A stretch of DNA of 64,000 nucleotides, from NCBI RefSeq assembly GCF_008704655.1, contig NZ_CP023688.1, positions 6,330,001-6,394,000 of the forward strand, given 5' to 3'. The notes beneath the pieces were generated by a model. It ran no database searches. It was not told the origin of the DNA and was given only the letters and a program-made list of their open reading frames with translations. Source of the stretch: Streptomyces rimosus. GTDB lineage: Bacteria; Actinomycetota; Actinomycetes; Streptomycetales; Streptomycetaceae. This document shows positions 21,322 to 30,936 of this stretch, one piece after another. The stretch's first letter is position 1. The number at the start of each line of letters is the position of its first letter. The position numbers and the translations under genes are program-made.

Positions 21322-22137
21322 ATGGCACGACGCGGAATTCTGGGGCGCGGCCGACGCGAATACGAGACCCCCGAGCCGCACCCCTCCGGTGCGCGTCCGC
21401 CGAAGATCCCCGGCGAGCTCGTCCCGAACCACGTGGCGGTCGTCATGGACGGCAACGGCCGCTGGGCCAAGGAGCGCGGGCTGCCCCGCACCGAGGGCCA
21501 CAAGGTCGGCGAGGGCGTCGTCCTCGACGTGCTCAAGGGCTGCATCGAGATGGGCGTCAAGAACCTGTCGCTGTACGCCTTCTCCACGGAGAACTGGAAG
21601 CGCTCGCCCGAGGAGGTGCGCTTCCTGATGAACTTCAACCGCGATGTCATCCGCCGCCGCCGGGACGAGATGGACGCGCTGGGCATCCGTATCCGCTGGG
21701 TCGGCCGGATGCCGAAGCTGTGGAAGTCCGTGGTGCAGGAGCTCCAGGTCGCCCAGGAGCAGACCAAGGACAACGACGCCATGACGCTGTACTTCTGCGT
21801 CAACTACGGCGGCCGGGCGGAGATCGCGGACGCGGCGGCGGCCATCGCCGCGGACGTACGGGCCGGGAAGCTGGACCCGGGCAAGGTCAACGAGAAGACC
21901 GTGGCCAAGTACATGTACTACCCGGACATGCCGGACGTGGACCTGTTCGTACGGCCCTCCGGCGAGCAGCGCACGTCCAACTACCTGATCTGGCAGAGCG
22001 CCTACGCGGAGATGGTGTTCCAGGACATTCTCTGGCCGGATTTCGACCGGCGGAACCTGTGGGACGCCTGCCTCGAATACGCCAGGCGGGACCGCCGCTT
22101 CGGCGCGGCGCCGGAGGCGGAGCCCACGAAGAAGTAG
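21322..22137 (+). CDS. uppS: Isoprenyl (undecaprenyl) diphosphate synthase
   Basis: cis-Prenyltransferase making the polyprenyl carrier lipid for cell-wall synthesis, 271 aa. Signature [17 protein letters not shown] (~39-55) holds the catalytic Asp; [16 protein letters not shown] (~85-100) and the C-terminal [20 protein letters not shown] region (~205-230) with RxSGExRxSNF-like contacts are intact. Start ATG 21322 has AGGAG at 21306-21310. It lies 106 bp after recO and converges on zur. Confidence 0.94.
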   Translation: MARRGILGRGRREYETPEPHPSGARPPKIPGELVPNHVAVVMDGNGRWAKERGLPRTEGHKVGEGVVLDVLKGCIEMGVKNLSLYAFSTENWKRSPEEVRFLMNFNRDVIRRRRDEMDALGIRIRWVGRMPKLWKSVVQELQVAQEQTKDNDAMTLYFCVNYGGRAEIADAAAAIAADVRAGKLDPGKVNEKTVAKYMYYPDMPDVDLFVRPSGEQRTSNYLIWQSAYAEMVFQDILWPDFDRRNLWDACLEYARRDRRFGAAPEAEPTKK

Positions 22138-22160
22138 CGCCGCCCCACCCGTACGCGAAC

Positions 22161-22192
22161 GAGGCCGGACCCCTGGTCAGGGGTCCGGCCTC
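22161..22192. terminator. Bidirectional terminator between uppS and zur
   Basis: Perfect 14-bp stem (GAGGCCGGACCCCT with its complement) and four-base loop, placed between two convergent genes, 24 bp past uppS and 22 bp past zur. Confidence 0.88.
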
Positions 22193-22213
22193 GTCCGTAT
22201 GCCGTACGCGGCG

Positions 22214-22642
22214 TCAGGCGGAGCTTTCGGCCGCCTTGGCCGAGCACTCACCGCACGTACCGAAGATCTCGATGGTGTGCCCGACGTCCTGGAAGCCGTG
22301 CTCGGCGGCGATCTGGTCCGCCCACTTCTCCACGGCCGGGCCCTCCACCTCGACGGCCTTGCCGCAGGTGCGGCAGACCAGGTGGTGGTGATGATCGTCG
22401 GTGCTGCACCGGCGGTAGACGGCCTCGCCGTCGTTGGTCCGCAGCACGTCGACCTCGCCCGCGTCGGCAAGGGACTGCAGCGTCCGGTAGACCGTCGTCA
22501 GCCCGACCGAGTCCCCCCGGTGCTTGAGCATGTCGTGCAGTTCCTGCGCGCTGCGGAACTCGTCCACCTCGTCCAGTGCCGCCGCCACGGCGGCCCGCTG
22601 CCGTGTCGCCCGGCCGCGCACCGGAGATCCAGCGCTCGCCAC
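22214..22642 (-). CDS. zur: Zinc uptake regulator Zur (Fur family)
   Basis: Fur-family repressor of 142 aa. The winged helix includes SAQELHDMLKHRGDSVGL and VYRTLQSLADAGEVD (~residues 34-66), followed by the metal-binding DDHHHHLVCRTCGKAVEV (~85-102) and CGECSAK near the C-terminus, giving two CxxC pairs for structural zinc. Assigned to Zur rather than Fur because it is the last gene of the znuACB operon and the operon carries Zur-box-like sites. Start GTG 22642 has GGGAGG six bases upstream. Expected to repress the operon when zinc is sufficient. Confidence 0.9.
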   Translation of the reverse strand: MASAGSPVRGRATRQRAAVAAALDEVDEFRSAQELHDMLKHRGDSVGLTTVYRTLQSLADAGEVDVLRTNDGEAVYRRCSTDDHHHHLVCRTCGKAVEVEGPAVEKWADQIAAEHGFQDVGHTIEIFGTCGECSAKAAESSA

Positions 22643-22740
22643 CGTTGCCTCCCTAGGTCTCGGGACGTCCCCCTGCACATCAGTCCGGCCATTGTGCCAG
22701 GTGATGACCGGAGCCCGGGTGCAACGCTTACGCGTCTCCC

Positions 22741-23649
22741 TTACCCCTTGGCTCCCTGCACGCTGACGTCGTCGCCGGGGGAGCGGCTGCCGGGCACGTC
22801 CAGAGTGCACTGCCGGGCGGCCTCCGCAGCGGCCCTGGCGCGCTTTCTGGCCAGCGGGGCGGCCAGCGCCGCCATCAGGGCGAAGACCGCGATGGCCAGC
22901 AGCACGATGCTCGCGCCGGGCGGCACGTTCACGTAGAAGGAGAAGACCGTACCGGAGAGGGTGACGACGACTCCGATGGCGACGGACAGCGCGAGGGTCA
23001 TCGCGAAGCCGCGGGTGGCCTGCTGCGCGGCGGCCACCGGCACCACCAGCAGCGCGCTGACCAGCAGCAGTCCGACGGCGCGCATCGCGACCGTGACGGT
23101 GAGCGCGGCGGTGACCGCGAGCAGCAGGTTCAGCCACCGCACCGGCAGGCCCATCACCCGCGCGAACTCCTCGTCCTGGCAGACGGCGAACAGCTGCCGG
23201 CGCAGGCCGAGCGTGACCGCCATCACGAAGGCGGCCAGGACACAGGTGACCGTCACGTCCTCGGCGGAGACGCTGGTGATCGAGCCGAAGAGGTAGGTGG
23301 TCAGGTTGGCGGTGGAGCCGCCGGGCGCCAGATTGATGATCATCACGCCGCCGGCCATGCCGCCGTAGAAGAGCATCGCCAGCGCGATGTCGCCGCGGGT
23401 ACGGCCCTTGGAGCGCACCAGCTCCATGACGATCGCGCCGAGCGCGGCGACCAGCACGGCCATCCACACGGGCGAGGCGCGCAGCAGGAAGCCCAGCGCG
23501 ACACCGGTCAGCGCGACGTGCCCGATGCCGTCGCCCATGATCGCCTGGCGGCGCTGGACGAGGTAGATGCCGACGGCCGGCGCGGTGATGCCGACCAGGA
23601 GGGCGGCGAGCAGCGCCCGCTGCATGAAGGCGTAGTTCAGGAGGTCCAT
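22741..23649 (-). CDS. znuB: Zinc ABC transporter permease ZnuB
   Basis: Membrane subunit of an ABC-3 family metal importer, 302 aa, about eight hydrophobic segments. Conserved features include the early VYLVQRRQAIMGDGIGHVAL-type loop (~residues 29-48) and RAVGLLLVSALLVVPVAAA (~192-210). It starts 16 bp after znuC. The C-terminal 35 residues are hydrophilic and extra to the family core. Confidence 0.92.
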   Translation of the reverse strand: MDLLNYAFMQRALLAALLVGITAPAVGIYLVQRRQAIMGDGIGHVALTGVALGFLLRASPVWMAVLVAALGAIVMELVRSKGRTRGDIALAMLFYGGMAGGVMIINLAPGGSTANLTTYLFGSITSVSAEDVTVTCVLAAFVMAVTLGLRRQLFAVCQDEEFARVMGLPVRWLNLLLAVTAALTVTVAMRAVGLLLVSALLVVPVAAAQQATRGFAMTLALSVAIGVVVTLSGTVFSFYVNVPPGASIVLLAIAVFALMAALAAPLARKRARAAAEAARQCTLDVPGSRSPGDDVSVQGAKG

Positions 23650-23665
23650 GTCAGGTCAGCCCGTC

Positions 23666-24439
23666 TCAGGTCAGCAGCCCGGTACGGACCGGCTCGGCGG
23701 CCGGGCCCGCGTGGGGATGTACGTGGTCGTGGCCGGGCAGAGCGTGCTGGCCGACCGCCTCGGGCGGCGGGCCGTCGTGCACCACGCAGCCGTCGCGCAA
23801 CACCACGGCGCGGTCGATCAGCGGTTCCAGCGGGCCCAGCTCGTGCAGCACGAGCAGCACGGTGACGCCCGCCTCGACCTGCCCCCGCAGCGTCTCGGCC
23901 AGCACCTCCTGGCTGGCCAGGTCCACCCCGGCCATCGGCTCGTCCATGATCAGCAGTTCCGGGGAGCCGACCAGCGCGCGGGCGATCAGCACCCGCTGGT
24001 GCTGGCCGCCGGAGAGCGCCTCGGCGGAGTCCTTGGCGCGGTCCGCCATGCCCACCAGGTCCAGCGCCCGGTGGACGGCCTCCCGGTCGGCCCGGCCGGG
24101 CCACCTCAGCTTCGTACGGGCCAGCCGGCCGGACGCGACGATCTCGCGGACGGTGGCGGGCACGCCGCCCGCCGCGGTGGTGCGCTGCGGTACGTACCCG
24201 ATGCGCGCCCAGTCCTTGAACCGGCGCTGCGGGGTGCCGAACAGTTCCAGTTCGCCGCTGGTCAGGGGCACCTGCCCGACCACGGCGCGTACGGCGGTCG
24301 ACTTCCCCGAGCCGTTGGCCCCGAGCAGGGCCACCACCTCGCCCCGCCGTACGGTCAGGTCGACGCCGCGCAGGACGGGGCGCGCGCCGAGCGCCGCACC
24401 CGCCCCGCGCAGCGATATGACCGTTTCCTGGTCCTTCAT
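23666..24439 (-). CDS. znuC: Zinc ABC transporter ATPase ZnuC
   Basis: ATP-binding subunit, 257 aa. Walker A is LLGANGSGKST (~36-46), signature LSGGQHQRVLIARAL (~138-152), Walker B LLIMDEPMAGVD (~158-169) and the switch His in LVLHELG (~192). It energises ZnuB. The tail is His-rich (QHALPGHDHVHPHAG), which might bind zinc. Start ATG 24439 with GGGAGG upstream. Confidence 0.93.
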   Translation of the reverse strand: MKDQETVISLRGAGAALGARPVLRGVDLTVRRGEVVALLGANGSGKSTAVRAVVGQVPLTSGELELFGTPQRRFKDWARIGYVPQRTTAAGGVPATVREIVASGRLARTKLRWPGRADREAVHRALDLVGMADRAKDSAEALSGGQHQRVLIARALVGSPELLIMDEPMAGVDLASQEVLAETLRGQVEAGVTVLLVLHELGPLEPLIDRAVVLRDGCVVHDGPPPEAVGQHALPGHDHVHPHAGPAAEPVRTGLLT

Positions 24440-24506
24440 GGCCGCATCCTCCCGTCGTGCCGTATGTACCTGTCCCATCGGGTGCCCCGCGGTGCCGCCC
24501 GCTTGG

Positions 24507-25505
24507 TCACTGGGCGCCGAGCGCCTTCTTGAGGGCGGCGAGGTTGGACTCCATGACCTGGATGTAGTCATCGCCCGCGGACTTGTCGGTGATCCCCTCG
24601 ATGGGGTCGAGCACGGCGGTCTTGACACCGAGGTCCTTGGCGAGGGTCTTGGCCATCGCCGGGCTGGCCAGCGTCTCGGAGAAGACCGTGTCGACGTGGT
24701 GGTCCCTGGCCAGCTTCTGCAGTTCCTTCATGCGGCTGCCGCTGACGTCGCCCGACTCGGGGTCGATGCCGCTGATGGCCTCCTCGGTGAGGCCGTAGCG
24801 CTCGGCGAGGTAGCCGAAGGCGGCGTGGGTGGTGATGAAGGTGTCCGACTTCTTGTTCTTCAGCCCGTCCTCGAACTTCTTGTTCAGGTCGCCGAGCTTC
24901 TTGACCAGATCGTCGGTGTTACGGGCGTAGTCGGCCTTGTGGGCCGGGTCGGCGTCTGCGAACGCCTTGCCGACGCCCTTGGCGACCTGGGAGAACTTCA
25001 CCGGGTCGAGCCAGATGTGCGGGTCGTTGCCGTCCGCCTCGTGGTCGTGGCCCTCGTGGCCGTGCTCGTCGTGGTCCCCGTGCCCGGTGCCGTTGTCGCC
25101 GGTGGTGTGGTCGTGGCCGTCCACCTCGTCGCCGTGCTTCTTCAGCTGGGTCAGGGAGGCGGCGTCCACGATGTGCCGTACGCCGGACTGCTGGACGACC
25201 TTGTCGATGGCGGGCTGGATGCCCTTGAGGTAGACGATCGCGTCCGACTCGCCGAGGTCGGCGGTCTGCCGGGGGGTGAGCTCCAGGTCGTGCGGCTCGG
25301 TGCCGGGCGAGGTCAGGTCGGTGACCTTGACGTGGTCCTTGCCGATCTCCTTGGCCAGGAACTCCATCGGGTAGAACGACGCCGTCACGTTCAGCTTGCC
25401 GTCGGCCCGGCCCCCGCCGGAGTCGGAGCAGGCGGAGAGCGCGAGCATGCCGAGCACGGAGGCCCCGGCCATGACGGCGGTGGGTATGTGACGTCGTACG
25501 TTCAT
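24507..25505 (-). CDS. znuA: Zinc-binding lipoprotein ZnuA
   Basis: Extracellular solute-binding lipoprotein that captures zinc for ZnuBC, 332 aa. A signal peptide ends at lipobox LSAC (Cys ~26). The mature part has the cluster A-I fold ending in the DPIEGIT region and a long His/Asp-rich loop at ~125-160 (GHDHTTGDNGTGHGDHDEHG), typical of zinc rather than manganese binders. Start is taken at ATG 25505; in-frame ATGs at 25514 and 25523 exist. A Zur-like box overlaps the chosen start. First gene of znuA-znuC-znuB-zur. Confidence 0.93.
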   Translation of the reverse strand: MNVRRHIPTAVMAGASVLGMLALSACSDSGGGRADGKLNVTASFYPMEFLAKEIGKDHVKVTDLTSPGTEPHDLELTPRQTADLGESDAIVYLKGIQPAIDKVVQQSGVRHIVDAASLTQLKKHGDEVDGHDHTTGDNGTGHGDHDEHGHEGHDHEADGNDPHIWLDPVKFSQVAKGVGKAFADADPAHKADYARNTDDLVKKLGDLNKKFEDGLKNKKSDTFITTHAAFGYLAERYGLTEEAISGIDPESGDVSGSRMKELQKLARDHHVDTVFSETLASPAMAKTLAKDLGVKTAVLDPIEGITDKSAGDDYIQVMESNLAALKKALGAQ

Positions 25506-25519
25506 GACAGTCATTTTCA
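25505..25519. promoter_or_regulatory. Zur box 1 upstream of znuA
   Basis: On the minus strand TGAAAATGACTGTCA matches the Streptomyces Zur pattern TGAAAATGATTTTCA at 13 of 15 positions. It abuts or overlaps the znuA start codon. Confidence 0.75.
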
Positions 25520-25526
25520 ACAAAAG

Positions 25527-25541
25527 TGGAAACGATTGTCA
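25527..25541. promoter_or_regulatory. Zur box 2 upstream of znuA
   Basis: On the minus strand TGACAATCGTTTCCA matches the same pattern at 11 of 15 positions. Its centre is 22 bp, about two helical turns, from box 1, which would put bound dimers on the same face. Confidence 0.6.
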
Positions 25542-25704
25542 ACAAAGGGGTCCGGGGCCGACCGGCGGTGAACCGATTTGATCCGGGGGGCAGGCGCGCC
25601 GGTACCCTGAGCTATTCGCCCGCACGTCTCCCGACCACCCCCCTCCAGGAGACGCCTGGGCGCCGCTCCTATTAATCGTTCGTCGTCGCAATGAAGAGAG
25701 CACC

Positions 25705-27087
25705 GTGGCCGCCGACAAGATCGACACAATCGTCAGCCTGAGCAAGCGCCGTGGCTTTGTATACCCGTGCAGTGAGATCTACGGCGGCCAGCGCGCCGCC
25801 TGGGATTACGGCCCGCTCGGCGTCGAGCTCAAGGAGAACATCAAGCGCCAGTGGTGGCGTTCCATGGTCACCTCGCGCGACGACGTGGTCGGTATCGACT
25901 CGTCGGTGATCCTGGCCCCCGAGGTCTGGGTGGCCTCCGGTCACGTCGCCACCTTCACCGACCCGCTGACCGAGTGCACCGCCTGCCACAAGCGGTTCCG
26001 CGCCGACCACCTGGAAGAGGCGTACGAGGCCAAGCACGGCCGCCTCCCCGAGAACGGCCTGGCCGACGTCAACTGCCCCAACTGCGGCAACAAGGGCCAG
26101 TTCACCGAGCCCAAGCAGTTCTCCGGCCTGCTCTCCACCCACCTCGGCCCCACCCAGGACAGCGGCTCGGTCGCCTACCTGCGCCCCGAGACCGCCCAGG
26201 GCATCTTCACCAACTTCGCCCAGGTCCAGCAGACCTCCCGCAAGAAGCCGCCGTTCGGCATCGCGCAGATGGGCAAGTCCTTCCGCAACGAGATCACGCC
26301 CGGCAACTTCATCTTCCGCACCCGCGAGTTCGAGCAGATGGAGATGGAGTTCTTCGTCAAGCCGGGCGAGGACGAGCAGTGGCAGGAGTACTGGATGGAG
26401 CAGCGGTGGAACTGGTACCGCGACCTCGGCATCCGCGAGGAGAACATCCGCTGGTACGAGCACCCCGCCGAGAAGCTCTCGCACTACTCCAAGCGCACCG
26501 CTGACATCGAGTACCGCTTCCAGTTCGGCGGCTCGGAGTGGGGCGAGCTGGAGGGCGTCGCCAACCGTACGGACTACGACCTGTCCTCGCACTCCAAGGC
26601 GTCCGGCCAGGACCTGTCGTACTTCGATCAGGAGGCCGGCGAGCGCTACACCCCGTACGTCATCGAGCCGGCGGCCGGTGTCGGCCGCGCCATGCTCGCC
26701 TTCATGCTCGACGCCTACAACGAGGACGAGGCGCCGAACGCCAAGGGCAAGATGGAAAAGCGCACGGTGCTGCGCCTCGACCCGCGCCTGTCGCCGGTCA
26801 AGGTCGCCGTGCTGCCGCTGTCCCGCAACCCGCAGCTCTCGCCGAAGGCCAAGGGCCTGGCCGCCGACCTGCGCAAGAACTGGAACATCGACTTCGACGA
26901 CGCGGGCGCCATCGGCCGCCGCTACCGCCGCCAGGACGAGATCGGCACGCCGTTCTGCGTCACCGTCGACTTCGACACCCTGGACGACAACGCGGTCACC
27001 GTGCGCGAGCGCGACACGATGAAGCAGGAGCGGGTGTCGCTGGACCAGATCCAGTCGTACCTGGGCGGGCGTCTGCTGGGCTGCTGA
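25705..27087 (+). CDS. glyS: Glycyl-tRNA synthetase (dimeric class II)
   Basis: Charges tRNA-Gly, 460 aa, single-chain alpha2 type. Start-of-fold [18 protein letters not shown], Cys pairs CTACHK (~92) and CPNCGNKG (~124) in the insertion, class II motif with [12 protein letters not shown] (~162), motif 2 [20 protein letters not shown] (~193-212) and motif 3 in [10 protein letters not shown] (~326) are visible, followed by the anticodon-binding domain. GTG start. Immediately past it (27124-27163) is a strong hairpin. Confidence 0.97.
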   Translation: MAADKIDTIVSLSKRRGFVYPCSEIYGGQRAAWDYGPLGVELKENIKRQWWRSMVTSRDDVVGIDSSVILAPEVWVASGHVATFTDPLTECTACHKRFRADHLEEAYEAKHGRLPENGLADVNCPNCGNKGQFTEPKQFSGLLSTHLGPTQDSGSVAYLRPETAQGIFTNFAQVQQTSRKKPPFGIAQMGKSFRNEITPGNFIFRTREFEQMEMEFFVKPGEDEQWQEYWMEQRWNWYRDLGIREENIRWYEHPAEKLSHYSKRTADIEYRFQFGGSEWGELEGVANRTDYDLSSHSKASGQDLSYFDQEAGERYTPYVIEPAAGVGRAMLAFMLDAYNEDEAPNAKGKMEKRTVLRLDPRLSPVKVAVLPLSRNPQLSPKAKGLAADLRKNWNIDFDDAGAIGRRYRRQDEIGTPFCVTVDFDTLDDNAVTVRERDTMKQERVSLDQIQSYLGGRLLGC

Positions 27088-27123
27088 GCCTTCGCGGGGC
27101 GTCGCCGCGCTGAAAAACGGCCT

Positions 27124-27163
27124 CGAACGCCGGCCGGGCTGGAATCAGCCCGGCCGGCGTTCG
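27124..27163. terminator. glyS terminator
   Basis: Perfect 17-bp stem (27124-27140 with 27147-27163) around a six-base loop, between convergent genes. No U-tract. Confidence 0.85.
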
Positions 27164-27190
27164 TGTCCGGCGAGATCTTCACCCGTGGCG

Positions 27191-27598
27191 TCATCGACCC
27201 GCCCGCGCGGCGAGCGCCGCACAGAGCGCCGCCAGCGGCAGCTCCGCCCCGACGGCCATGGCCAGCGCGCCCACCAGCTCACTGCCCGGCCCGGCCGTCG
27301 CCACATCGATGCACGCATCGGCGACGAGCAGAACCGCGGCCACCGCCGCCGCGGCCCGGTGTCCCGGCCGCCCCGCCATCAGCCGCGTACCGGCGACCAA
27401 CAGGCACGCCGCCTCGACCGCGTCCAGCGCCACCCATGCCACCGCCTCCGTGGGCGGCAGTGTCCCCGCGAGGTACCCCATCCACGGCAGCAGGGCCAGC
27501 CCGGCGCCGGTCAGGGCACGGCCCGCCCACGTGCGGCGGCTAACCGTAGGCGCGAACCTGCAAGCGGGGTAAGGGGAGTTGAGGGCTATGAGCGCCAT
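27191..27598 (-). CDS. Small four-helix membrane protein, unknown
   Basis: Not recognised beyond a membrane protein of 135 aa. Four hydrophobic stretches lie at about residues 28-45, 52-70, 80-102 and 108-132, with few charges between. It converges on glyS and starts 177 bp from the divergent kinase gene. Coding is supported by length, hydrophobic pattern and third-position GC; there is no functional clue. Confidence 0.6.
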   Translation of the reverse strand: MALIALNSPYPACRFAPTVSRRTWAGRALTGAGLALLPWMGYLAGTLPPTEAVAWVALDAVEAACLLVAGTRLMAGRPGHRAAAAVAAVLLVADACIDVATAGPGSELVGALAMAVGAELPLAALCAALAARAGR

Positions 27599-27775
27599 GG
27601 TCGGGCCCTTCCGGACGGTGGCGAACCCGGCCTTCGGGCTCGTGATCCACTCTTCCGGGACGGGCGGCCACGGTCAGTAACGCCGCTTTCCGACCTGGGG
27701 TGGTACTGGTTGCACCTTCGGAGCGGAACCTGCCGTCATGGTCCGCCCGGCGGGCCGCCGCATACCGTACGGATC

Positions 27776-28987
27776 ATGACCATCCCACCGCGGCTGCGCC
27801 GTGCTCTGGTGCGGCTGCGCCGCGATCTTCTGTTCCTGGCGGCGGGGGTGCCGCTGCATGCCGTCCCCCTGCTGCTGTCCTTCTGGGTGCTCCTGCAACT
27901 CCAGGACATCCTGGGGCCGGCGTCCGATTTCGGGACCTTGGTGCTGCCGGTCCCGGTGACGCTGCTCATCCTCGCCGCCTACGGCCTGACCGAGGCCCAG
28001 CGCTGGCGTTTCCGTGCCCTGTGCGGCGTGGACCTGCCAAGGTTGCGCTTCCGTGAGAGCAAGCGGCAGTGGGCCTACAACTGCCTGATCGGGCCGCTCT
28101 TCGGCCTCCTCGAACTCCTGGTGCTCGGCGTGCTCGCGGCGGCCCTGACCGCGGCGACCAGCCTGCTGTGGGTCGAGCTGCTGGGGTGGGAGTGGCGGGT
28201 GGATCACAGGGGGGTCTGGACCTGGGCCGGTTACGCCACGGCCGTGGGCCTGCTCGTCCTGGCCGCCGTACCCGCCCTGGCCGGCGGCCTCGTACGGCTG
28301 GAGAACCTCGTCGGCCGCGCGGTGCTGCACGTCAGCCGGTCCGAGGAGCTCAAGCGGCGGGTCGAGGACCTGACCACGAGCCGGGCCGGTGCGGTCGACG
28401 CCGCCGACGCCGAACGTCGCCGTATCGAACGGGACCTGCACGACGGCGCGCAGCAGCGCCTGGTCGCGCTCGCGCTGAACCTGGGACTGGCCAAGGCCAC
28501 GCTCAAGGACCTGCCGCCGGAGGTGCGGCAGGTCATCGACGAGGCGCACCGGGAGGCCAAGGAGGCCATCGAGGAGCTGAACAGCCTGGTGCGCGGGCTG
28601 CACCCGGCCGTACTGGACGAACTCGGCCTGGACGCCGCCCTGTCGGGCCTCGCGGCACGGGCGCCCCTGCCCGTACGGCTGTGGACGGACCTGCCCGAGC
28701 GGGCCGCGCCGGCGGTCGAGGCGGTCGCCTACTTCGTCGTCTCCGAAGCGCTCAACAACGTGGCCAAGCACGCGGACGCGACCCGGGCCGAGGTGACCGT
28801 GACCCGGCTGGGGGAGATACTTCGGGTGGTCGTCGCCGACGACGGAGTGGGCGGGGCCGATCCGTCCGGGGGGAGCGGTCTGAAGGGGCTCGCCCAGCGT
28901 GTGCGCTCCGTGGACGGGGCGTTCCGTATGAGCAGCCCCGTCGGGGGCCCGACCACCATGACCGTGGAGTTGCCGTGCACGACCTGA
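27776..28987 (+). CDS. Two-component sensor histidine kinase (NarL-type)
   Basis: Membrane sensor kinase of 403 aa. Four or five hydrophobic segments occupy ~15-185, then a dimerisation domain with the phospho-acceptor His in RRIERDLHDGAQQRLVALAL (~218-237) and a HATPase domain with SEALNNVAKHADAT (~322-335), ADDGVGG and GGSGLKGLAQRV. The signal is unknown. Its end overlaps the regulator gene by 13 bp, so they form an operon. ATG 27776 chosen. Confidence 0.9.
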   Translation: MTIPPRLRRALVRLRRDLLFLAAGVPLHAVPLLLSFWVLLQLQDILGPASDFGTLVLPVPVTLLILAAYGLTEAQRWRFRALCGVDLPRLRFRESKRQWAYNCLIGPLFGLLELLVLGVLAAALTAATSLLWVELLGWEWRVDHRGVWTWAGYATAVGLLVLAAVPALAGGLVRLENLVGRAVLHVSRSEELKRRVEDLTTSRAGAVDAADAERRRIERDLHDGAQQRLVALALNLGLAKATLKDLPPEVRQVIDEAHREAKEAIEELNSLVRGLHPAVLDELGLDAALSGLAARAPLPVRLWTDLPERAAPAVEAVAYFVVSEALNNVAKHADATRAEVTVTRLGEILRVVVADDGVGGADPSGGSGLKGLAQRVRSVDGAFRMSSPVGGPTTMTVELPCTT

Positions 28988-29640
28988 CGCCCGCCGTACG
29001 CCGCGCCGTGATCGCCGAGGACTCCGTCCTGTTGCGGGTCGGCCTGGTGAAGGTGCTGGAGACGGCCGGGTTCGAGGTGGCCGCCGAGGTGGGGGACGCG
29101 CAGGCGCTGCTGACGGCGGTGGCGGAGCACCGTCCGGACCTCGCGGTGGTGGACGTACGGATGCCGCCCGGCTTCACGGACGAGGGGGTGCGCGCGGCGC
29201 TGGAGATCCGGGAGCGGTGGCCGGACACCGCCGTACTGATGCTGTCCCAGTACGTGGAGGAACGGTACGCCGCCAACCTCCTCGCCTCGAACACCAGCGG
29301 TATCGGCTATCTGCTCAAGCAGCGGGTCGCCGATGTCGAGGAGTTCATCGAGGCGCTGCGCCGGGTCGCCGACGGCGGTACGGCCCTGGACCCGCAGGTG
29401 GTGGCGCAGTTGCTGGTACGTCGGCGGAGCGACCCCCTGGAGCGGCTGACCGAACGCGAGCGGGAGGTGCTGGCGCTGATGGCCGAGGGCCGCTCGAACG
29501 CGGGCATCGCGGGAGCGCTCGTGGTGAGCGAGTCGGCGGTCGCCAAACACATCAACAACATCCTGGCCAAGCTGGATCTGCCGAAGGCGGACGCGGATCA
29601 TCGGCGGGTGTTGGCGGTGTTGCGGTTTTTGGGGGTGTGA
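28975..29640 (+). CDS. LuxR/NarL-family response regulator
   Basis: Partner regulator of the upstream kinase, 221 aa. The receiver has the acidic pair AEDSVLL (~residue 14), phospho-acceptor Asp in LAVVDVRMPPG (~56) and Lys in YLLKQRV (~108). The C-terminal LuxR helix-turn-helix reads LTEREREVLALMAEGRSNAG (~155-174) and ESAVAKHINNILAKLDL. The GTG start lies inside the kinase gene. Confidence 0.93.
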   Translation: MHDLTPAVRRAVIAEDSVLLRVGLVKVLETAGFEVAAEVGDAQALLTAVAEHRPDLAVVDVRMPPGFTDEGVRAALEIRERWPDTAVLMLSQYVEERYAANLLASNTSGIGYLLKQRVADVEEFIEALRRVADGGTALDPQVVAQLLVRRRSDPLERLTEREREVLALMAEGRSNAGIAGALVVSESAVAKHINNILAKLDLPKADADHRRVLAVLRFLGV

Positions 29641-29645
29641 GGGGG

Positions 29646-30242
29646 TCAGGGCCGGACGAAGCCAGCGGTGTCCAGGTCGCAGTCAAAAGGCTTGGGGATG
29701 CGGAGTTTGTTGCCGAACAACGTGGTTTCGGACCCGTTGTAGCCGTTCTCGGAGGGCCCCCAGAAGACCGTTGTCTGCTGCTTCTGCATGTCCACGAGCA
29801 GATACACCGGCACACCGGCGCGTCCGTACACAGCGAGTTTGTCCCCCCAGTCAACGTCACGCGTCGATGTGGAGGTCAGCTCACCGACCAGGGAAAGTGC
29901 TTCGCCGTCGAGGAAGACGGAGTCAGTGTCGAACGCGCTCGCAGCGGCGGCGTAGACATCCGGTCCGTAAGCCCGTTCCTCCCCAGGGAAGGCGAACAAG
30001 AAGGGGGCGGACTCGAGGTGGTGAGTGTGCGGGGCGTATGGATCCAGCTGTGATCGGATCGACCGCATGACGTTGCCGTAGTAACCCCTCGACCATGGTG
30101 ACACGACGATGTTCCCCCCGATGATTTCCGCCCGGTAACCATCGGGCACATACATGCTCAGGAGCGTTTGACACAGCTCCTGGAAGCGGGCTGAGCCACG
30201 GGGAACGTCTATGGTCTTCGATCGTTCGGACATCACTGTCAT
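29646..30242 (-). CDS. Uma2-family (DUF820) restriction-endonuclease-fold protein
   Basis: Protein of 198 aa of the Uma2 family, PD-(D/E)XK nuclease fold. Active-site pattern is preserved: YGPDVYAA supplies the Asp, VGELTSTSTRDVDWGDKLAVY the Glu and Lys, followed by the family ending GVPVYLLVD. Uma2 genes are numerous in actinobacteria and cyanobacteria and mostly of unknown function. ATG 30242 has GAAAGG upstream; a second ATG at 30233 is possible. Stands alone, converging on the response regulator with 5 bp between. Confidence 0.85.
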   Translation of the reverse strand: MTVMSERSKTIDVPRGSARFQELCQTLLSMYVPDGYRAEIIGGNIVVSPWSRGYYGNVMRSIRSQLDPYAPHTHHLESAPFLFAFPGEERAYGPDVYAAAASAFDTDSVFLDGEALSLVGELTSTSTRDVDWGDKLAVYGRAGVPVYLLVDMQKQQTTVFWGPSENGYNGSETTLFGNKLRIPKPFDCDLDTAGFVRP

Positions 30243-30316
30243 GATGCGCCTTTCTCGCGAAGTGAGCCAGTCAACACACAGCGTAATCGGCGCCACTGAC
30301 AGCCGTCACGGTTTCG

Positions 30317-30901
30317 TCAAACCCCCAGTCCTCGCAACACCAACTCCACCACCGCCTCCATCGCCTCTTCGATGCCGGGCTTCGCCCACTCCGCCGCGTA
30401 GCAGGGGTCGTGGAAGCGGCCCGTCGCGTCGAAGACGGCCCGCGCACGCACCGCCGAGTCGCCCGGCGCGAACGCGCCTTGCTCAATGCCGTCGAGGATG
30501 ATGGCCGCCAACTGGCCGGTCAGGTCGGCGACATGGCGTTCCACGACGCCGCCGCTCTCGTCGACCAGCGTCATGTAGGTCGCGAACAGTTCGGGATCGT
30601 CGCCCGCCTTGTGCTGTTTCGCGGTGAACAGCGCGCGCACCCAGCGGCGCAGCCGCTCCGGCGCGGGGCCGTCCTCGGCGACGATGGCCTGGAGCTGCTT
30701 GCTCGTACGGTCCAGCCAGCGCTGCGTGACCGCCTCGCGCAGCGCCGTCTTCGTACGGAAGTGGCGGTAGACGCTGCCGTGGCTGACGCCCAGCGCGCGC
30801 GCCACGTCCACGACGGTCGCCTTGGCCGGGCCGTAGCGGCGCAGGACGTCCTCGGTGGCTTCGAGGATGCGTTCGGGGGTCAGGGTCTCGGCGGGTGGCA
30901 T
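30317..30901 (-). CDS. TetR-family repressor
   Basis: Repressor of 194 aa. N-terminal helix-turn-helix ILEATEDVLRRYGPAKATVV and ALGVSHGSVYRHFRTKTALR (~12-55); the C-terminal all-helical ligand domain is of the AcrR/YcdC kind. It is downstream of the aldo/keto reductase on the same strand, and the 24-bp palindrome before that reductase (32117-32140) is its most likely operator. Ligand unknown. Confidence 0.9.
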   Translation of the reverse strand: MPPAETLTPERILEATEDVLRRYGPAKATVVDVARALGVSHGSVYRHFRTKTALREAVTQRWLDRTSKQLQAIVAEDGPAPERLRRWVRALFTAKQHKAGDDPELFATYMTLVDESGGVVERHVADLTGQLAAIILDGIEQGAFAPGDSAVRARAVFDATGRFHDPCYAAEWAKPGIEEAMEAVVELVLRGLGV

Positions 30902-30936
30902 GGGGGCGTACGGCCTTTCGGTCGGGGGCGCCGTGC

